43,284 nt of DNA from assembly GCA_021842405.1 (NCBI GenBank), contig JAKBZR010000019.1, forward strand, positions 1 through 43,284. Reading direction: 5' to 3'. This document shows, in pieces, positions 15,018 to 23,514 of the stretch (the first letter of the stretch is position 1; each line of letters starts with the position of its first letter). This DNA comes from a bacterium. GTDB taxonomy: Bacteria; Armatimonadota; Chthonomonadetes; Chthonomonadales; JAMCWF01. Under the pieces are notes generated by a model. The model had not been told where the DNA came from, ran no database searches, and was given only the letters and a program-made list of their open reading frames with translations. The translations under genes were made by a program, and so were the position numbers.

Positions 15018-16220
15018 CTATGAGGGACTAACAGGGGGTTCCGATGTTGTTTGTTCCGGTGTTTGCTTGCTTGGGGATGCTGCCCCCTTGATTTCAAAGA
15101 TGGTTCCATCATTGTTTGCGCCGCCTCGATAGGTTACTCCGTAGAGATTGCCATGCCTGTCCATAATTAGAGCATAGGGCCTGGCCCCATCCTTCCCATT
15201 GAAACTGTGCAGGGTGGTAAAAGTTCCAGTGGAAGTAAGTTTGAAGACGGTTCCGTTATCATGTGCCTCCCCTCCTAATGTTGTGCCGTAAAGATTGCCT
15301 TGACCATCAATTACCAAAGTATCTGGAGAAGCGCTATCCTTCCCATGGAAAATGTGCAGAATATGGAAGATTCCATTCGGAGTCAGCTTGAAGATTGTTC
15401 CACTCCAGTATGCGCCACCAGCTAAAGTTGTTCCATATAGGTTGCCCTTATTATCTATGAGTAGAATTCGTGGCCTACCCCCGTCAGTCCTCAAATTGAA
15501 CTTGTGTAGTATAGTGAGCATTCCATTGGGGGCTAGTTTAAACCCGGTTCCACACCAATGTTCATCACCGATTTTGCCGCCAAATTCTGTTGCTCCATAG
15601 AGATTGCCATGATAGGGTATAAGCAACGAACAGGGTAGGCATCCATCCTTCCCATCGAAACTGTGAATGGTGGTTAGAGTTCCGTTCGGATATAGTTTGA
15701 AGACGGTTCCATCATTACGTGCACTTCCTGCCTTAGTTGTCCCATAAAAATTGCCCTTCTCATCTATGAGAAGAGATATAGGTTCACCCATGCTTCCTGT
15801 AAAGCGGAATAAGGTAGTGAAGGCTCCGTCTTGGGATATCCTAAATATAGTCCCGTAGTGTGTACCACTTCCTTCTGTTGTTCCGTAGAGATTGTCCTGG
15901 CTATCCATTAGCAGAGCATCGGGGAATCCATTCTTTTCATTGAAACTATGTAGAATGATGAGGTCTCCGCTCGGCGTGAGTTTGAAGACGGTTCCAGCAT
16001 CGAATACGCTACCTCCGTAAGTGTTCCCATAAAGATTGCCCTTCCTGTCTCTAAGTAGGGCATCAGGCCACTTTCCATCCTTACCGTTAAAACTGTGCAG
16101 GGTAATGAAAGTTAGCTTCCTGCCAGCCGCCTCACCACTCGATGATGCAAAAATGACCGCTGCGATCGTGATAACGATTGATAGCAGCAGCAATCCTCTT
16201 TCCCGTTTTTGGGAGACCAT
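15018..16220 (-). CDS. Secreted GloVer-repeat protein 1
   Basis: From ATG at 16220 the product is 400 residues. An N-terminal signal peptide (VSQKRERGLLLLSIVITIAA then SSSGEAAG) is followed by seven tandem repeats of about 46-52 residues of the Gloeo_Verruco type (TIGR03803-like). Each repeat follows the pattern LHSFNGKDG...LL.D..GNLYGTT..GG....GT.FKL.PNG. Seven units fit a seven-bladed beta-propeller, probably extracytoplasmic. The C-terminus is a Ser/Pro/Thr-rich tail. The start is fixed by GAGGAGGATCGAAAA before ATG. The function of the family is unknown; binding or surface roles are likely. The final repeat is almost identical in DNA to that of the next gene. Codon and base use is visibly more AT-rich than the kinase and trp genes. 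Confidence 0.85.
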   Translation of the reverse strand: MVSQKRERGLLLLSIVITIAAVIFASSSGEAAGRKLTFITLHSFNGKDGKWPDALLRDRKGNLYGNTYGGSVFDAGTVFKLTPSGDLIILHSFNEKNGFPDALLMDSQDNLYGTTEGSGTHYGTIFRISQDGAFTTLFRFTGSMGEPISLLIDEKGNFYGTTKAGSARNDGTVFKLYPNGTLTTIHSFDGKDGCLPCSLLIPYHGNLYGATEFGGKIGDEHWCGTGFKLAPNGMLTILHKFNLRTDGGRPRILLIDNKGNLYGTTLAGGAYWSGTIFKLTPNGIFHILHIFHGKDSASPDTLVIDGQGNLYGTTLGGEAHDNGTVFKLTSTGTFTTLHSFNGKDGARPYALIMDRHGNLYGVTYRGGANNDGTIFEIKGAASPSKQTPEQTTSEPPVSPS

Positions 16221-16248
16221 TTTTCGATCCTCCTCAAGAAAATGCGGT

Positions 16249-17418
16249 CTACCCGTTATTTGGGGTAGCCGCCCCCTTGATTTCAAAGATGGTGCCATCA
16301 TTGTTTGCGCCGCCTCGATAGGTTACTCCGTAGAGATTGCCATGCCTGTCCATAATTAGAGCATAGGGCCTGGCCCCATCCTTCCCATTGAAACTGTGCA
16401 GGGTGGTAAAAGTTCCATCAGGAGCAAGTTTGAAGACGGTTCCGTGACCGCTTGCGCCCCCCTTCGGTGTTGTTCCGTAGAGAATACCCTGATTGTCTAT
16501 GATAAGATAATGGTGGCCTTGCCCCTCCATTACATTGAAGTTGTGGAGAGTGGTGAGTGCTCCGTCCGTGGCCAACTTGAAAATAGTTCCATCACCGTGT
16601 GCACCACCCATATATGTCGTACCATAGAGATTACCTTGCTTATCTATAATCAAAGCTTCGGGCCAATTCCCATCAATTTTATTAAAACTATACAGGGTGG
16701 TGAGTACGCCGTCTGGCGCCAGCTTAAAGATCACTCCGTCACCGTGTATCCCACCTTGATTTGTTGTTCCATAGAGATTTCCTCGGTCATCACTGATCAG
16801 AGTCCATGGGCCTTCACCATCCTTCGAATTGAAGTTATGGAGGGTGGTGAGTACTCCGTCTGGGGCCAGCTTGAAAATTGTTCCAGCAAAATGTTTGCCA
16901 CCTCCACCCGTTGTTCCATAGAGATTGCCATAACTGTTCATGATCAAACTATCGGGCCACCTCCCATCCCTAAAGATGTGCAGGGTGATGAGATTTCCAT
17001 TCGGGACTAGCTTGAAGACAGTTCCGAAACCGTATTCACCACCATCACCACAAGTCCCATAGAAATTGCCCTTCCCGTTCATCAGCAGACAATTAGGCGA
17101 ACCTCCATCACTCCCATCGAAGCTGTGCAGAGTGACAAAATTTCCATTCGGGTCAAGCTTGAAGATTGATCCGTAGCCTCCGGAGTATTTTATTCTAATA
17201 TATATACCACCATCACCACAAGTCCCATAGAAATTGCCCTTCCCGTCCATAAGCAAACAATTAGGCGAAACTCCATCCTTACCATTAAAACTGTGCAGGG
17301 TGATGAATCTTATCTTCCTCCCAGCCGCCTCGCCGCTCGATGATGTAAGCACGACCGCTGAGATCGCAATAGCAACTGATAGCAGCAACAATCCTCTTTC
17401 CCGTTTTTTGGCGACCAT
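16249..17418 (-). CDS. Secreted GloVer-repeat protein 2
   Basis: From ATG at 17418 the product is 389 residues and is built like its neighbour downstream: a near-identical signal region (VAKKRERGLLLLSVAIAISA, SSSGEAAGRK) and seven GloVer repeats. Repeats 1 and 2 share GKGNFYGTCGDGG, a cysteine-containing variant not seen elsewhere in the cluster, pointing to duplication of a single blade. The last repeat (GARPYALIMDRHGNLYGVTY) matches protein 1 exactly. The same GAGGAGG ribosome binding site and the same ~30-base spacer occur before this gene and the next, so the genes arose by tandem duplication with their spacers. It ends abruptly after IFEIKGAATPNNG, without the tail of protein 1. Confidence 0.85.
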   Translation of the reverse strand: MVAKKRERGLLLLSVAIAISAVVLTSSSGEAAGRKIRFITLHSFNGKDGVSPNCLLMDGKGNFYGTCGDGGIYIRIKYSGGYGSIFKLDPNGNFVTLHSFDGSDGGSPNCLLMNGKGNFYGTCGDGGEYGFGTVFKLVPNGNLITLHIFRDGRWPDSLIMNSYGNLYGTTGGGGKHFAGTIFKLAPDGVLTTLHNFNSKDGEGPWTLISDDRGNLYGTTNQGGIHGDGVIFKLAPDGVLTTLYSFNKIDGNWPEALIIDKQGNLYGTTYMGGAHGDGTIFKLATDGALTTLHNFNVMEGQGHHYLIIDNQGILYGTTPKGGASGHGTVFKLAPDGTFTTLHSFNGKDGARPYALIMDRHGNLYGVTYRGGANNDGTIFEIKGAATPNNG

Positions 17419-17449
17419 TTTTCGATCCTCCTCAAGAAAATGCGGTCTA

Positions 17450-18688
17450 TCAGTCGTTTGGGGTAGCCGCCCCCTTAATTTCAAAGATGGTTCCATCATT
17501 GTTTGCGCCACCCTGCCAGGTTGTTCCATAAAGATTACCTTGACTATCAATAAGAAGATCTGATGCATAAGACCCATCTTTTCTATTGAAGTTGTGCAGG
17601 ATGGTAAAGGTTCCATCCGCTGATAGTTTGTATACTATTCCGCAATTATGAGTGCCACCTTTTAGTGTTGTTCCGTATAGATTACCTTGTTTATCTATGA
17701 TTAAAGATTGCGGTTCTTCTCCATCTTTTTTATTAAAATTATGCAAGGTGGAAAATATTCTATTTGATAATAATTTAAAAACAGTTCCATAATCGTGCGA
17801 TCCACCCCATTCTGTTACTCCATAAATATCTTCATGTTTGTCGAGAATAGTAATAGACGGACATTCACCATCCTTCTCGTTGAAACTATGTATGCAATTG
17901 AGAGTTCCTTTCTCGGTTAATTTGAAAATAGTACCGTCGCTATGAAAACCACCACCCGTTGTTCCATAGATATTGCCTTCACTATCCATAAGCAGAACCC
18001 AAAGCCCACTTCCTTTCGTCACATTAAAACGATGCAAGATGATTAAAGATCCTTTCGGATTTAATTTAAAGATTGTACCGTATCTATATACTTTACCCCC
18101 TAAACCATTCGCTTTTCCTCCTAACGTAGTACCATAGAAATATCCTTTTTTATTCATAAGTAGCTCAGAAGGTCTGCCTCCATCGGTTTTTCCATTGAAA
18201 CTATGCAATATAGTAAGGGTTCCATTCAATGAAAGCTTGAAGATAGTTCCACAACCATATGCACCACCTCGATGTGTTGTACCGTATAGATTGCCCCTAC
18301 TATCCATTAATAAAGCATAGGGGGCGGATCCATCCTTTCCGTTGAAACGGTGCAGAAAGGTTATTATTCCATTCGGAGCCAATTTGAAAATGGTTCCATG
18401 ATCATTTACACCATCCTCATTTGTTATCCCATAGAGATTACCACGTCCATCAATGCATAAACTATCAGGAGTACCAGGCAAATTGAAACTATGCAAAATA
18501 AGGAAAGTTCCGGGTATACCTGCCATCTTAATTCGATGATTCAATTGCGAGTGATTAGGAATCGATAAAGCCTGAGAATTACTAGATTTACCACCTACAC
18601 CTCTATTCTGGCATCCAAATATGACCAATGTGACCCCAATAACGGCCGCCAACAGCCGCAATACACTGCCACGGTTTTTACCAGCCAT
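17450..18688 (-). CDS. GloVer-repeat lipoprotein 3
   Basis: The 412-residue protein begins with a lipoprotein signal ending LVIFGC (Cys26), so it should be lipid-anchored, unlike the two freely secreted paralogues. A 28-residue linker precedes seven GloVer repeats. Repeat 3 carries an insertion (GGKANGLGGKVYRYGT), and repeats 1 and 4 are short. The end, GGANNDGTIFEIKGAATPND, matches protein 2. It is the most diverged and most AT-rich member and is first in the transcription order, with GAAGGTGG upstream of ATG. It may anchor or assemble the two following proteins; that is only an inference from order and signal type. Confidence 0.83.
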   Translation of the reverse strand: MAGKNRGSVLRLLAAVIGVTLVIFGCQNRGVGGKSSNSQALSIPNHSQLNHRIKMAGIPGTFLILHSFNLPGTPDSLCIDGRGNLYGITNEDGVNDHGTIFKLAPNGIITFLHRFNGKDGSAPYALLMDSRGNLYGTTHRGGAYGCGTIFKLSLNGTLTILHSFNGKTDGGRPSELLMNKKGYFYGTTLGGKANGLGGKVYRYGTIFKLNPKGSLIILHRFNVTKGSGLWVLLMDSEGNIYGTTGGGFHSDGTIFKLTEKGTLNCIHSFNEKDGECPSITILDKHEDIYGVTEWGGSHDYGTVFKLLSNRIFSTLHNFNKKDGEEPQSLIIDKQGNLYGTTLKGGTHNCGIVYKLSADGTFTILHNFNRKDGSYASDLLIDSQGNLYGTTWQGGANNDGTIFEIKGAATPND

Positions 18689-18773
18689 CTTTAGCCACCT
18701 TCACCAATACCCCTCCAATTATTACAGATAACGAATATTAAAGGTTTTAGATGGGATTGTCAAGGGTTTGAAA

Positions 18774-19048
18774 GAGTTCAGTTTTGTGGGAGTGATTTTC
18801 GTTCGCCCCCCATCCTAGCCTTCCCCCTCTCAGGGGGAAGGGATCCGGACTGGGCCTTGCTGATTACTACGTCGCATCATCCACATCCTTGCCTTTCACC
18901 TCGCAACCGTTCCGTGCTCCTTCCCCCTAGGAGGGGGAAGGGCGCATACGACTTCGGTGCAGCGGTCGGCTTGCCGGTAAGTCATGGACTGGATTCCCGC
19001 CATCCACTCCACTGGAGCGGAGCCATGCGGGAATGACGAAGCGGCGGG
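18774..19048. repeat. Family-1 left end fused to a hairpin-module tract
   Basis: GAGTTCAGTTTTGTGGGAGT at 18774 is a family-1 left end. 18806-18876 matches, in reverse complement, the interior of the element at 26668-27100 (about 26819-26892), including GGGATCCGGACTGGG. From 18917 to 19048 the sequence repeats 14244-14375 with about four mismatches. No right terminus is seen. This patch fills the whole gap between the TolB-like and GloVer genes; no gene is present. Confidence 0.7.
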
Positions 19049-19058
19049 AGGACGCCGC

Positions 19059-20411
19059 TTAGGGGCCTGGAATCGGGGACCAGGCCGGATCGAAATTGTC
19101 GCCGCCGCCGTGGGTTAGGTTATGGGGATCGCTGCCGTCCGAGTTGACGACCCAGATATCGCGGCCGCTGCCGCTCGAGGTCAGGTAGAGAAGCTGCTTC
19201 CCGTCGGGCGACCATTGCGGATCGGTTACCGCGCCCTTGATGGCAATTGGAATGCGGCCGATTTCAGCCGTATTGTTAATGACCACCGGTTGTGCCAAAT
19301 TGGTCGGCATTACCGCGATGCCCAGCAATCGCCGGTTATCCGGGCTTTCCATCCGCCAGACCTCAAATGCGATCTTGGAGCCGTCGGGCGACCAAACCGG
19401 GTTCATCGCCGCAATCGTGTAGGGCGCCGCGCTCAACAGCGTGTGGGGCGCGTAATCGGGGTGATCGGCGCGAAAAACAATCAGCTTCTGGTAACCGCTC
19501 ACGGAAACGGTCGCCACCGCCAGATGGATGGAATCGGGGGACCAAGCGACGCCGGCCCGCTGGCCGCCGAAAAGCAAAAACGGCTTGGGATGGTTGGGTG
19601 TCATGATGACGACCGTCTCCGGCGGCAAAGAATGAGACGCATCGTAGCCCGATTTCGCAGCCTTCCCGTGCTGCCACCAGTCGGCTCGACCGGCGATGAC
19701 CGCATTTTCGCCTTGCGTCTCCAAGATAGCCGCCAGGGATGATCCATTTTGCGACCATGAGAATTGTCGTATGGGTGGATGAAACTCGACGTTGGTATCC
19801 TCCGCCGTTGCATTATTGCTGCCGCCCGGCGCGTTACTGTGCGTTCTCGGAGGCGGATATACCACTTTCATACTGGCACCGTTACGATTGATTCGGCGAA
19901 TGCTGCCACCGGAGATGTAGTAGATCTCGGAGCCGCTGCCGTTGAAAGCGGGGCGATCCTTGGAATCGGAGCCGATGGTCAGTTGGCGGGGAGGTTGAGC
20001 CCCTAAAAGAAAAATCTGGTACGTGTTGTGGTGCTCTTGCGCGAAAGCCACCACTTTCCCGTGGGGCGACCAGGCCGGCGATCGCTTCGGCTTCGAGTCG
20101 TTGGTGAGCATTCGCTCTCCCGTACCATTCGACCGCACCGCCACCAGATTGTCGTTGCCGTTTGCATCCTGGTGCACGTAAACGATGTATCCGGCCGTAT
20201 TGAACTTGATGCCGGCCACATTGCCGATGACTCCCTGATTGGCCTGATACAGATAAAAGCCGATCAGAAGGCCGCCCAGCACCAACGCCACCAAATATTT
20301 AGTGAGGGTTGCCCCCTTCGCCCGATTTCGAATCATCTTTCGCTCTTTCGTACTCATAAGAACCAGCTTTTCCTCTTCGCTTAATCGCTTTCGTTCCAGT
20401 ATCAAAAGCAT
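19059..20411 (-). CDS. Membrane-anchored TolB-like (PD40) beta-propeller protein
   Basis: The protein is about 450 residues. A single hydrophobic segment (KYLVALVLGGLLIGFYLY) lies near the N-terminus and anchors the rest outside the membrane. The C-terminal part has PD40/WD40-like repeats with WSPHGKVVAFAQE, WSPDSIHLAVATV, WSPDGSKIAFEVW, WSPDGKQLLYLTS and a closing DPAWSP. These propellers are typical of TolB-like and DPP-like modules that bind proteins or peptides, but no TolA, Pal or peptidase domain is here. Start choice is uncertain: ATG 20411 and ATG 20357 (MSTKERKMI) are both possible, and the latter keeps the whole anchor. The gene follows the permease by about 30 bases and may be part of that operon. 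Confidence 0.75.
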   Translation of the reverse strand: MLLILERKRLSEEEKLVLMSTKERKMIRNRAKGATLTKYLVALVLGGLLIGFYLYQANQGVIGNVAGIKFNTAGYIVYVHQDANGNDNLVAVRSNGTGERMLTNDSKPKRSPAWSPHGKVVAFAQEHHNTYQIFLLGAQPPRQLTIGSDSKDRPAFNGSGSEIYYISGGSIRRINRNGASMKVVYPPPRTHSNAPGGSNNATAEDTNVEFHPPIRQFSWSQNGSSLAAILETQGENAVIAGRADWWQHGKAAKSGYDASHSLPPETVVIMTPNHPKPFLLFGGQRAGVAWSPDSIHLAVATVSVSGYQKLIVFRADHPDYAPHTLLSAAPYTIAAMNPVWSPDGSKIAFEVWRMESPDNRRLLGIAVMPTNLAQPVVINNTAEIGRIPIAIKGAVTDPQWSPDGKQLLYLTSSGSGRDIWVVNSDGSDPHNLTHGGGDNFDPAWSPIPGP

Positions 20412-20439
20412 CAATTCATTTACGGAATAATAGGCACTT

Positions 20440-21501
20440 CTATCTCCGCTCGAAGATGCGTCGGCTCAGCGAATTGACGATGACGGTGAAGAGTAAAATA
20501 ATCCCCACAATCACCCCCTGCCACTCCGACGGACGCGGTATCGAGCTCAAATTGATGGCGGTGGTGATGATGTTCACCAGGCAGGCGCCGATTACCGCTC
20601 CGTAGACCGATCCCTCTCCACCGCTCAGGCTGCATCCGCCGATCACCGCCGCCGTGATCGCGACCAGCTCACCGCCGCTGCCGGAATCGGCATATCCCTG
20701 TCGCGTATAGCCCGCATACAGTATGCCGGCAACTCCAGCGAAAAGCCCGCTGGCGCCGTAGGCGAACGCCTTGATTTTAAAAATAGATATCCCGGATAAG
20801 CGGGCCGCCTCTTCGTTGCCGCCTAGCGCATAGACATAGCGGCCGGTGCGCGTCCTCTTCATCACCCAAGCCGCTAAAATCACCAGCGGCAGCACGATAA
20901 TGACCGGCAAGGGGATCGCATAGATCGTCCCGTGAAAAAGTGAGCTGTTGCCCAGCGCGACAAGCGGGTGAAATCCTTCCAAGTCAATCGGCAGCTCGTT
21001 ATTGCTGATCCGGGCCACGCTGCGCAGCAGGGTGAGCGAGGCCAGCGTCACCACAAAAGGGGGTAGTCTGAAAAAGTGGATGAAGCCGGCCTGTATGATT
21101 CCGATAAGGAGCGCGATGAGCAAGACTGCCACGCAGCTCACCAATATGGCGATGTTCGGGATCATCCCCCGATTGACGAACCCGTTCAGCATCAATCCCA
21201 TAAACATACCGGTCACGCCGATGATGCTGCCTACCGACAGGTCTATCCCGCCGCTGATAATGACGATTGCCTCTCCGATCGCGAAGATGGCCAGCATCGC
21301 GATCTGGCGGGAGAGGTTGAGGAAGTTTGACTGGCCGAAAAAGGAATCGCGCTCAGAAGTGAAAAAGAGATAGAAGCAGAAAAGTATATTGACGCCCAGG
21401 ATGATATTCTCCCGGGAAGTCGCGATCTGCTTCCAGCGCAATATTACGGATGGGCTGATGGATTGAGTTGTTGAGGGATCGGCTTCAGGACGAGGTGACA
21501 C
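20440..21501 (-). CDS. RbsC-type sugar ABC transporter permease
   Basis: The 353-residue membrane protein, with about 8-10 hydrophobic helices, carries the branched-chain/ribose permease signatures GEAIVIISGGIDLSVGSIIG and YVYALGGNEEAARLSGI, the latter facing the ATPase. It imports a sugar bound by the lipoprotein encoded just upstream. GTG at 21501 is a good start, with TGAGGA a few bases before it; TTG at 21504 is also in frame. The start overlaps the 3' end of the binding-protein gene by about 17 bases, showing tight coupling. No ATP-binding subunit (RbsA-type) is encoded anywhere in the window, so the ATPase must be supplied from elsewhere. Confidence 0.92.
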   Translation of the reverse strand: MSPRPEADPSTTQSISPSVILRWKQIATSRENIILGVNILFCFYLFFTSERDSFFGQSNFLNLSRQIAMLAIFAIGEAIVIISGGIDLSVGSIIGVTGMFMGLMLNGFVNRGMIPNIAILVSCVAVLLIALLIGIIQAGFIHFFRLPPFVVTLASLTLLRSVARISNNELPIDLEGFHPLVALGNSSLFHGTIYAIPLPVIIVLPLVILAAWVMKRTRTGRYVYALGGNEEAARLSGISIFKIKAFAYGASGLFAGVAGILYAGYTRQGYADSGSGGELVAITAAVIGGCSLSGGEGSVYGAVIGACLVNIITTAINLSSIPRPSEWQGVIVGIILLFTVIVNSLSRRIFERR

Positions 21502-22570
21502 CAATTTTCCTCAGTCCATTGTAAAACTCATTTACATTGGCCGGTGTGACCACTTGCACGCCGGTATCCAGGATGTTGTCCGCCGGCATGTGCAGCGCCT
21601 TTTCGGCGGCCGGTAAGCCTTTCCGGTTGAGCAGATAGAGGAATTTGGTTACCAGATAACCGAAATAGTAGGGCTTTTGAACGACGGTTGCGTCAATTTC
21701 ACCATGTCTCAACGCGGTGATGGTTCCCGGCTCCGCATCGAAGCAGATAATTTTCACCTTATTGCGGATTCCAGCCGATGTGACCGCATTGACGATTGCC
21801 GGCCCGTTATAGGAGTAAAATCCGACGAAACCGTTTATGTGCGGATACTTGTTAATGGCGTCGGTGACGTTATTGGTTGCCACCACCTTATCCTTATTGT
21901 CCTCCAGCACCTCCAGGAGGTGCACATTGCTGCCCTTTATGGCATCCTTGAATCCATCCACCCGTAATCGGGCGTTATCGGCGGTGAGGTTGCCCACGAA
22001 CCCGATCAGGTTTGCAACCGGGTATTTCGATTTAGGGAAGTACTTCAGCGCCAGCTTACCGGCCGTCTGCCCGCTCACATAGTTATTGGTGCCGATATAA
22101 GCGATTCGGTCACAGTTCACGACATCCGAATCGTAGGTGATGACCGGAATGCCTTTCGCGATTGCTTTGTTAATGTCGGGACCCAGCGCTTTGGCGTCAA
22201 TGGCTGATATCGCGATCCCATCCACCCCTTTAGCCACCGCCGATTCGAACATATTCTTCTGAATGGTTGGGTCGGCCGGCTCCGGACCTTCCCATGAGGC
22301 GTTGCAATGCAAGTCAGCCCGAGCTTTATCCATTCCCTTTACCATCACCGACCAGAAGGGAGCGATGCCGTTGGTGATAATCTGAATGTTGATTGGACCG
22401 GTTGGCTTGCGGGGCTTGTCGAACAACGAGGCGATGAGCTGCTTTTGTGAGGCGGACGGTCCGATGGTGACGGTGTGGCTTCTCACTGGCGGTTTTTGGC
22501 AGGAAACTATAGCCAGGCTCGCCAGGCCTGCTAAAACGATGCCGGAATACCGGCGCATATTCAAAACCAT
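21485..22570 (-). CDS. Sugar-binding lipoprotein of an ABC importer (RbsB-like)
   Basis: The 361-residue protein begins with a lipoprotein signal ending LAIVSC (Cys24). A type 1 periplasmic-binding fold follows: INIQIITNGIAPFWSVMVKG, GVDGIAISAIDAKALGPDI, GIPVITYDSDV, IAYIGTNNYVSGQTAGKLA, KIICFDAEPGTITALRHGEI and VVQKPYYFGYLVTKFLYLL. It should deliver a monosaccharide to the permease whose gene overlaps its end. GGAAGGGGAG upstream of ATG is a strong ribosome binding site. It is only a distant paralogue of the binding protein at 11583-12608, so the two probably bind different sugars. Confidence 0.9.
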   Translation of the reverse strand: MVLNMRRYSGIVLAGLASLAIVSCQKPPVRSHTVTIGPSASQKQLIASLFDKPRKPTGPINIQIITNGIAPFWSVMVKGMDKARADLHCNASWEGPEPADPTIQKNMFESAVAKGVDGIAISAIDAKALGPDINKAIAKGIPVITYDSDVVNCDRIAYIGTNNYVSGQTAGKLALKYFPKSKYPVANLIGFVGNLTADNARLRVDGFKDAIKGSNVHLLEVLEDNKDKVVATNNVTDAINKYPHINGFVGFYSYNGPAIVNAVTSAGIRNKVKIICFDAEPGTITALRHGEIDATVVQKPYYFGYLVTKFLYLLNRKGLPAAEKALHMPADNILDTGVQVVTPANVNEFYNGLRKIGVTSS

Positions 22571-22662
22571 TCGATGACTCCCCTTCCAGTCCTTACCTAA
22601 ACAACTGGCTCAAGTGTGTATGACAGTTCATCGCAAGCGCGCGAAATTCCTTCTGCATTTGC

Positions 22663-23472
22663 TCAATCCACCGTCAACGACTCCTCGGTGATCGCTTTTT
22701 TATCTAGTCGGTCCGGCGCCTCCTTCGGCTTGAAATCGAAGCAGGCGATCTCGGACGGGCAGTTGTATCGGAACGGCAAGCCGGTAATCCCCAGCCCTCG
22801 ATTTACGTAGAGATGCCTTTGGCCGAGATGGTACCAGCCGCTGACATAGCGGGTTCGCAAATGGTACCAGCACACCAGCTCAGGCGAAGGAAAAGAGAGC
22901 CGTATTTGTGCGCCGTGTGTGTGGCCGGAGAGCATAACGATAGGGCGATCCGGCAGCCGACGAATCATTCCGGGATGGTGGGAAAGCACGATCAGGGGGG
23001 CATCGAGTGGAGGCTCCGACAGAGCGGCCTCGATATCCGGATTGCCCTCATATAGATCGTCAATACCAACCAGCCAGAGTCCGGCCGGCAACGGCACGGC
23101 GCTATTGTTGAGCACCTGAATGCCGATATCGGTCAAGATTCGCTTTAAAACCGGTGGGTCGGCGCGATGGTCATGGTTGCCGTAGGTTGCATACACGCCG
23201 AGCGGCGCCCGCAGCGGACTGAAGACGGATTTCACCAGCGGAATCTGTTGAGAATGCGAATCGACGTAATCCCCGGTTAAAACGATGAGGTCCGGGTTCA
23301 ACGAAAGGGTTAATTCGATCGCTTTGTTCAGCAACGGTTCCGGACGTCCAAAGCCGAGATGAAAATCGGAAAGTTGAATGATGGTGAAACCGGACGCGTC
23401 GTCTGCAAGCGGTAACGGCGCCGGATATCGGTTTATCTCAATTTCGTTCGTATTATTTTGTTGAAAAAGCAT
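22663..23472 (-). CDS. Calcineurin-like metallophosphoesterase
   Basis: From ATG at 23472 (preceded by GGGAG) the product is 269 residues. The five dimetal motifs are in order: SDFHLG (Asp36, His38), TGDYVD (Asp68), GNHDHR, LSHHPG and SGHTHGAQ. This is the YkuE/YaeI-like branch, whose members are linked to lipid or membrane phosphate chemistry, but the substrate here is unknown. No signal peptide or N-terminal anchor is visible, which differs from many YkuE members. It is 92 bases upstream of the sugar-binding lipoprotein gene and 42 bases after the zinc-ribbon gene. Confidence 0.88.
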   Translation of the reverse strand: MLFQQNNTNEIEINRYPAPLPLADDASGFTIIQLSDFHLGFGRPEPLLNKAIELTLSLNPDLIVLTGDYVDSHSQQIPLVKSVFSPLRAPLGVYATYGNHDHRADPPVLKRILTDIGIQVLNNSAVPLPAGLWLVGIDDLYEGNPDIEAALSEPPLDAPLIVLSHHPGMIRRLPDRPIVMLSGHTHGAQIRLSFPSPELVCWYHLRTRYVSGWYHLGQRHLYVNRGLGITGLPFRYNCPSEIACFDFKPKEAPDRLDKKAITEESLTVD

Positions 23473-23514
23473 TTGCGCTCCCGATCGGTTTTTTGAAAAT
23501 TGCAAAGGATTATT

